DNA from: Elstera cyanobacteriorum
GTDB taxonomy: Bacteria; Pseudomonadota; Alphaproteobacteria; Elsterales; Elsteraceae
Reading direction: 5' to 3'
Length of the DNA: 64,000 bases
Assembly (NCBI RefSeq): GCF_002251735.1
Contig: NZ_NOXS01000031.1
Location: forward strand, 263,476 to 327,475
Shown here: positions 62,116-64,000 of the stretch, one piece after another
How the letters are laid out: every line of letters starts with the position of its first letter
How positions within the stretch are numbered: position 1 is the stretch's first letter
Notes under the pieces: model-generated
Databases searched by the model: none
What the model was told of the DNA's origin: nothing
What the model saw: only the letters and a program-made list of their open reading frames with translations
Translations under genes and position numbers: made by a program

Positions 62116-62718
62116 TTAACCGATTTTGACGGCCTGGCGTTTGGTTTCCAGCGCCGTCAGCTCCTTCTGGCGCTTTTCTTCGACCTTCGTGGTTTCCGAA
62201 TCGCACTGGGCTTGATTGTTCGCCGGGCAGGTTTCCTTCGCGCGGGCGGCGATTTTATCGTAGCGCCCGTTGATATCGGCCTTCAGCCCATCGAAGTAGC
62301 TGTCGCGCTCGGCCGGGGTCGGGAATTTTTCCGGTGGCAGAATGACTTTCACTAAGGCGGGGTAGCGGTTGTTGGCGCCGCTCGCCGCATCGACGATTAG
62401 GCCGACGCCGCCGCCCAGAAGAATATTGCCGATGGTTGCGCCGGTAAATTCGCTCTCCACCCGTTCGGTCACGGTCAGATGACCGGTCTTTTCGCAGGTG
62501 ACGGCCAGATCGGCCTTGGATTTCACCAGTGTCAGCGTACCCGGCGTTGCATCGACCGTGCCGAGTTTGGCGCCGTCGCGCTCGATACCGCAGCGGGCGC
62601 CCGCGGGGGTGGTCTCGAACGACACTTTATCTTCGGTGCCCTCGACGACCGTCGCGCAGGCGGCCAATTGGCTGGCCATCAGGGTTGCGGCCAAGGCCAG
62701 AATAAGACGGAAAGGCAT
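62116..62718 (-). CDS. Predicted lipoprotein with glycine-rich segment
   Basis: A 200-residue protein with a lipoprotein signal (lipobox LAAC at about residues 18-21), a beta-rich part (about 25-95) and a glycine-rich hydrophobic segment GATIGNILLGGGVGLIVDAA (about 95-114) that could insert in a membrane. The last 60 residues are helical with four cysteines in total in the mature part. I do not recognise a named family. Its promoter is well defined (62765-62793). Confidence 0.8.
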   Translation of the reverse strand: MPFRLILALAATLMASQLAACATVVEGTEDKVSFETTPAGARCGIERDGAKLGTVDATPGTLTLVKSKADLAVTCEKTGHLTVTERVESEFTGATIGNILLGGGVGLIVDAASGANNRYPALVKVILPPEKFPTPAERDSYFDGLKADINGRYDKIAARAKETCPANNQAQCDSETTKVEEKRQKELTALETKRQAVKIG

Positions 62719-62764
62719 GATGCTCCTGAACGGATTGAACGGTTTCGCATTCCCCAGGATTTTG

Positions 62765-62793
62765 TTAGTATTTTATTAATATTCTCCCGTCAA
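62765..62793 (-). promoter_or_regulatory. Strong sigma-70-like promoter of the lipoprotein gene
   Basis: On the minus strand TTGACG (62793-62788) and TACTAA (62770-62765) are separated by exactly 17 AT-rich bases. Transcription would start about 40 bases before the ATG at 62718. Confidence 0.7.
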
Positions 62794-63114
62794 GCCGGGT
62801 TGTAAATGCGTGGAAAATCTCCTGCAATAGTATGATGAGACGGATTGCTGCGCGAAAAAGCCATTCTGCGACAGGTTTCTAAAGCGGCTTGCTGATCCTC
62901 GACCAAAACGGTCCTGGGCACCCAAGTGGTAAGCAAAATTGACCTATTTTTGCGCGGTTCCAGGAATTTTACTGCGACTAACTCGCAATCATGCCAGAAA
63001 TTAATCCCGTTTCGGTCCTATATGTGCGTTTTCCCTGGAAAACCGCCCTTTTGGTCGGTAACCCTGTCCTTCCCCAAACGGGTATGGGTTTTCGGGAAGG
63101 GAAGGATCGGCGCA
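62794..63114. other. Noncoding region between lipoprotein promoter and gltD
   Basis: About 320 bases with no supported gene. Contents: TTGACC at 62939 (possible -35, but a poor -10 follows), and a 16-bp palindrome GTTTTCC-CT-GGAAAAC at 63028-63043, 72 bases before the gltD start. No sigma-54 promoter of the GG/GC type was found. The gltD ribosome site GGAAGGGAAGGA is at its right edge. Confidence 0.55.
63028..63043. promoter_or_regulatory. 16-bp palindrome upstream of gltD
   Basis: GTTTTCC and GGAAAAC are perfectly complementary around CT, 72 bases before gltD. It may be an operator for gltD; no regulator can be named. Confidence 0.4.
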
Positions 63115-64000
63115 ATGGCGTCCAAGTCGAACAAGACGGCAGCGGAACAGACGGCTCAGCAGGCCCAGGTTGCCGCAAAGGCGGTGATGCAGCGCTTCAC
63201 CAAGCTGGCCAAGGCCATGCCGGACAAGCGGGATGCCGATGATCGCCGGGCCGATTTCGACGAAATCTATGGCCGCTACAGCGCTACGGAAGCGACCGCG
63301 CAGGCGTCGCGCTGCTCGCAATGCGGCGTGCCCTTCTGTCAGGTCCATTGCCCGCTGCACAATAACATCCCCGATTGGCTGAAGCTGACGGCGGAAGGCC
63401 GCTTGCAGGAAGCCTATGAGATCAGCCAGGCGACCAATAGTTTCCCGGAAGTCTGCGGCCGCATCTGCCCGCAGGACCGCCTGTGCGAAGGCAATTGCGT
63501 GATCGAGAAGGGGTTCGAGTCCGTCTCCATCGGCGCGGTCGAAAAATACATCACCGATGCCGCCTGGGAACAGGGCTGGGTTGCCGCGCCGGTTGCCCGG
63601 ACGGAGCGTGGCCAGTCGGTCGGCATCATCGGCGGTGGCCCGGCGGGGCTGGCGGCAGCGGAAGCGCTGCGCCGCAAGGGCTATCAGGTGCATATCTACG
63701 ATCGCTACGACCGCATGGGCGGCCTGCTGATCTACGGCATTCCCGGCTTCAAGCTGGAAAAGGACGTGGTGGAGCGCCGCACGAAGCTGTTGGCCGATGG
63801 CGGCATTCATATGCACAGCAATTTCGAAGTGGGCCGCGACGCCATGCTGTCGGAACTGCGCGAAAAGCATGATGCCTTGCTGGTGGCCACCGGCGTTTAT
63901 AAGGCGCGCGAGTTGGAAGCGCCGGGCGACACGCTGCCGGGTATCGTTCCCGCGCTGTCGTATCTCGTTGCCTCCAATAAGGTCGGCCTGGGCGATCCGG
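63115..64000 (+). CDS. gltD: Glutamate synthase small subunit (3' partial)
   Basis: First 295 residues of the NADPH-dependent beta subunit of glutamate synthase, running off the window end. The iron-sulfur ligands are in SRCSQCGVPFCQVHCPLH and CGRICPQDRLCEGNC. The FAD site is GIIGGGPAGLAAAEALRRKG (about 172-191). It passes electrons from NADPH to the large subunit GltB, which makes glutamate from glutamine and 2-oxoglutarate. gltB is not upstream, so if the genes are clustered it should follow. The ATG has GGAAGGGAAGGA about 8-15 bases before it. Confidence 0.95.
   Translation, partial: MASKSNKTAAEQTAQQAQVAAKAVMQRFTKLAKAMPDKRDADDRRADFDEIYGRYSATEATAQASRCSQCGVPFCQVHCPLHNNIPDWLKLTAEGRLQEAYEISQATNSFPEVCGRICPQDRLCEGNCVIEKGFESVSIGAVEKYITDAAWEQGWVAAPVARTERGQSVGIIGGGPAGLAAAEALRRKGYQVHIYDRYDRMGGLLIYGIPGFKLEKDVVERRTKLLADGGIHMHSNFEVGRDAMLSELREKHDALLVATGVYKARELEAPGDTLPGIVPALSYLVASNKVGLGDP

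Noticed and set aside
62719-63114. Sigma-54 (NtrC-type) promoter before gltD
   Set aside because: No GG-N10-GC spacing with the TGGCAC/TTGC consensus was found by reading the region.
1-64000. CRISPR arrays, tRNA or rRNA genes, insertion sequences
   Set aside because: No regularly spaced repeats, tRNA-like TTCGA arms with CCA ends, rRNA signature or transposase frames were noticed in the window.

Overview
The window is 64 kb of GC-rich DNA (roughly 60-65% GC by eye, strong G/C at third codon positions). Gene content fits an alphaproteobacterium, most likely Rhodospirillales-like. It carries several Liv-type ABC transporters, a TakP-type TRAP transporter, a Kdp potassium system, an RbbA-type exporter, an MCE lipid transporter with a STAS-fused permease, LptF/LptG, WaaA, a PraR-like regulator and the start of gltD. 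The species cannot be named from the sequence alone. No tRNA, rRNA, CRISPR array, insertion sequence or prophage was seen. One probable 6S RNA gene was found.

Layout. 1-9.6 kb (+): a complete Liv-type ABC transporter (binding protein cut by the window edge, LivH, LivM, LivG, LivF), then a fused two-domain 5-oxoprolinase and a chemoreceptor. This looks like a pyroglutamate-like uptake, hydrolysis and chemotaxis unit. 9.7-11.6 kb: a second binding protein (-) divergent from a CGNR zinc-finger regulator (+), with two related palindromes that look like operators. 11.6-16.7 kb (-): an YhiI-RbbA-YhhJ-type exporter with a small membrane protein. 16.8-25.0 kb (+): a tandem KdpE-like box, a 30-residue membrane peptide gene, kdpF, a structured spacer, kdpABC and kdpDE. 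25.0-30.1 kb (+): iron uptake (exbB, exbD, tonB, a siderophore receptor, a PiuC-type dioxygenase) behind a Fur-box-like sequence. 30.2-34.1 kb (+): an extracellular solute-binding protein, then a Liv binding protein and two Liv permeases with no ATPase genes.

34.1-37.3 kb (-): a TakP/DctQ/DctM TRAP transporter, divergent from a transporter-domain hybrid histidine kinase and its LuxR-type response regulator (37.5-41.7 kb, +). 41.7-47.0 kb (-): an MCE lipid-transport operon with a chemoreceptor gene inserted in it. 47.1-48.6 kb (+): an AhpC-type peroxiredoxin with an unusual terminator-like leader, and AhpD. 48.5-50.0 kb (-): an AT-rich foreign-looking gene with a HEPN-like motif, and a zeta-toxin-like kinase with a small partner, directly behind nadE. 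50.0-53.9 kb (-): nadE, lptG, lptF. 54.0-56.8 kb (+): a GDP-fucose synthase-like enzyme, waaA (its tail runs into a repeat element) and a DUF559 protein. 56.8-57.5 kb: a probable 6S RNA gene and a PraR-like regulator. 57.5-58.7 kb (-): a HicAB-type toxin-antitoxin pair with an apparently leaderless promoter, and apt. 58.8-62.1 kb (+): aldose epimerase, an NDUFA9-like protein and a metal-site-deficient M24 hydrolase. 62.1-64.0 kb: a lipoprotein (-) and the 5' part of gltD (+).

The most notable observations are the nadE / zeta-like kinase / small protein operon, the isolated HEPN-like gene beside it, the palindrome pair around the second Liv binding protein, the terminator-like leader of ahpC, the leaderless hicAB promoter, the structured kdpF-kdpA spacer and the 6S RNA candidate. 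All functions were inferred by reading the sequence; no database search was run.
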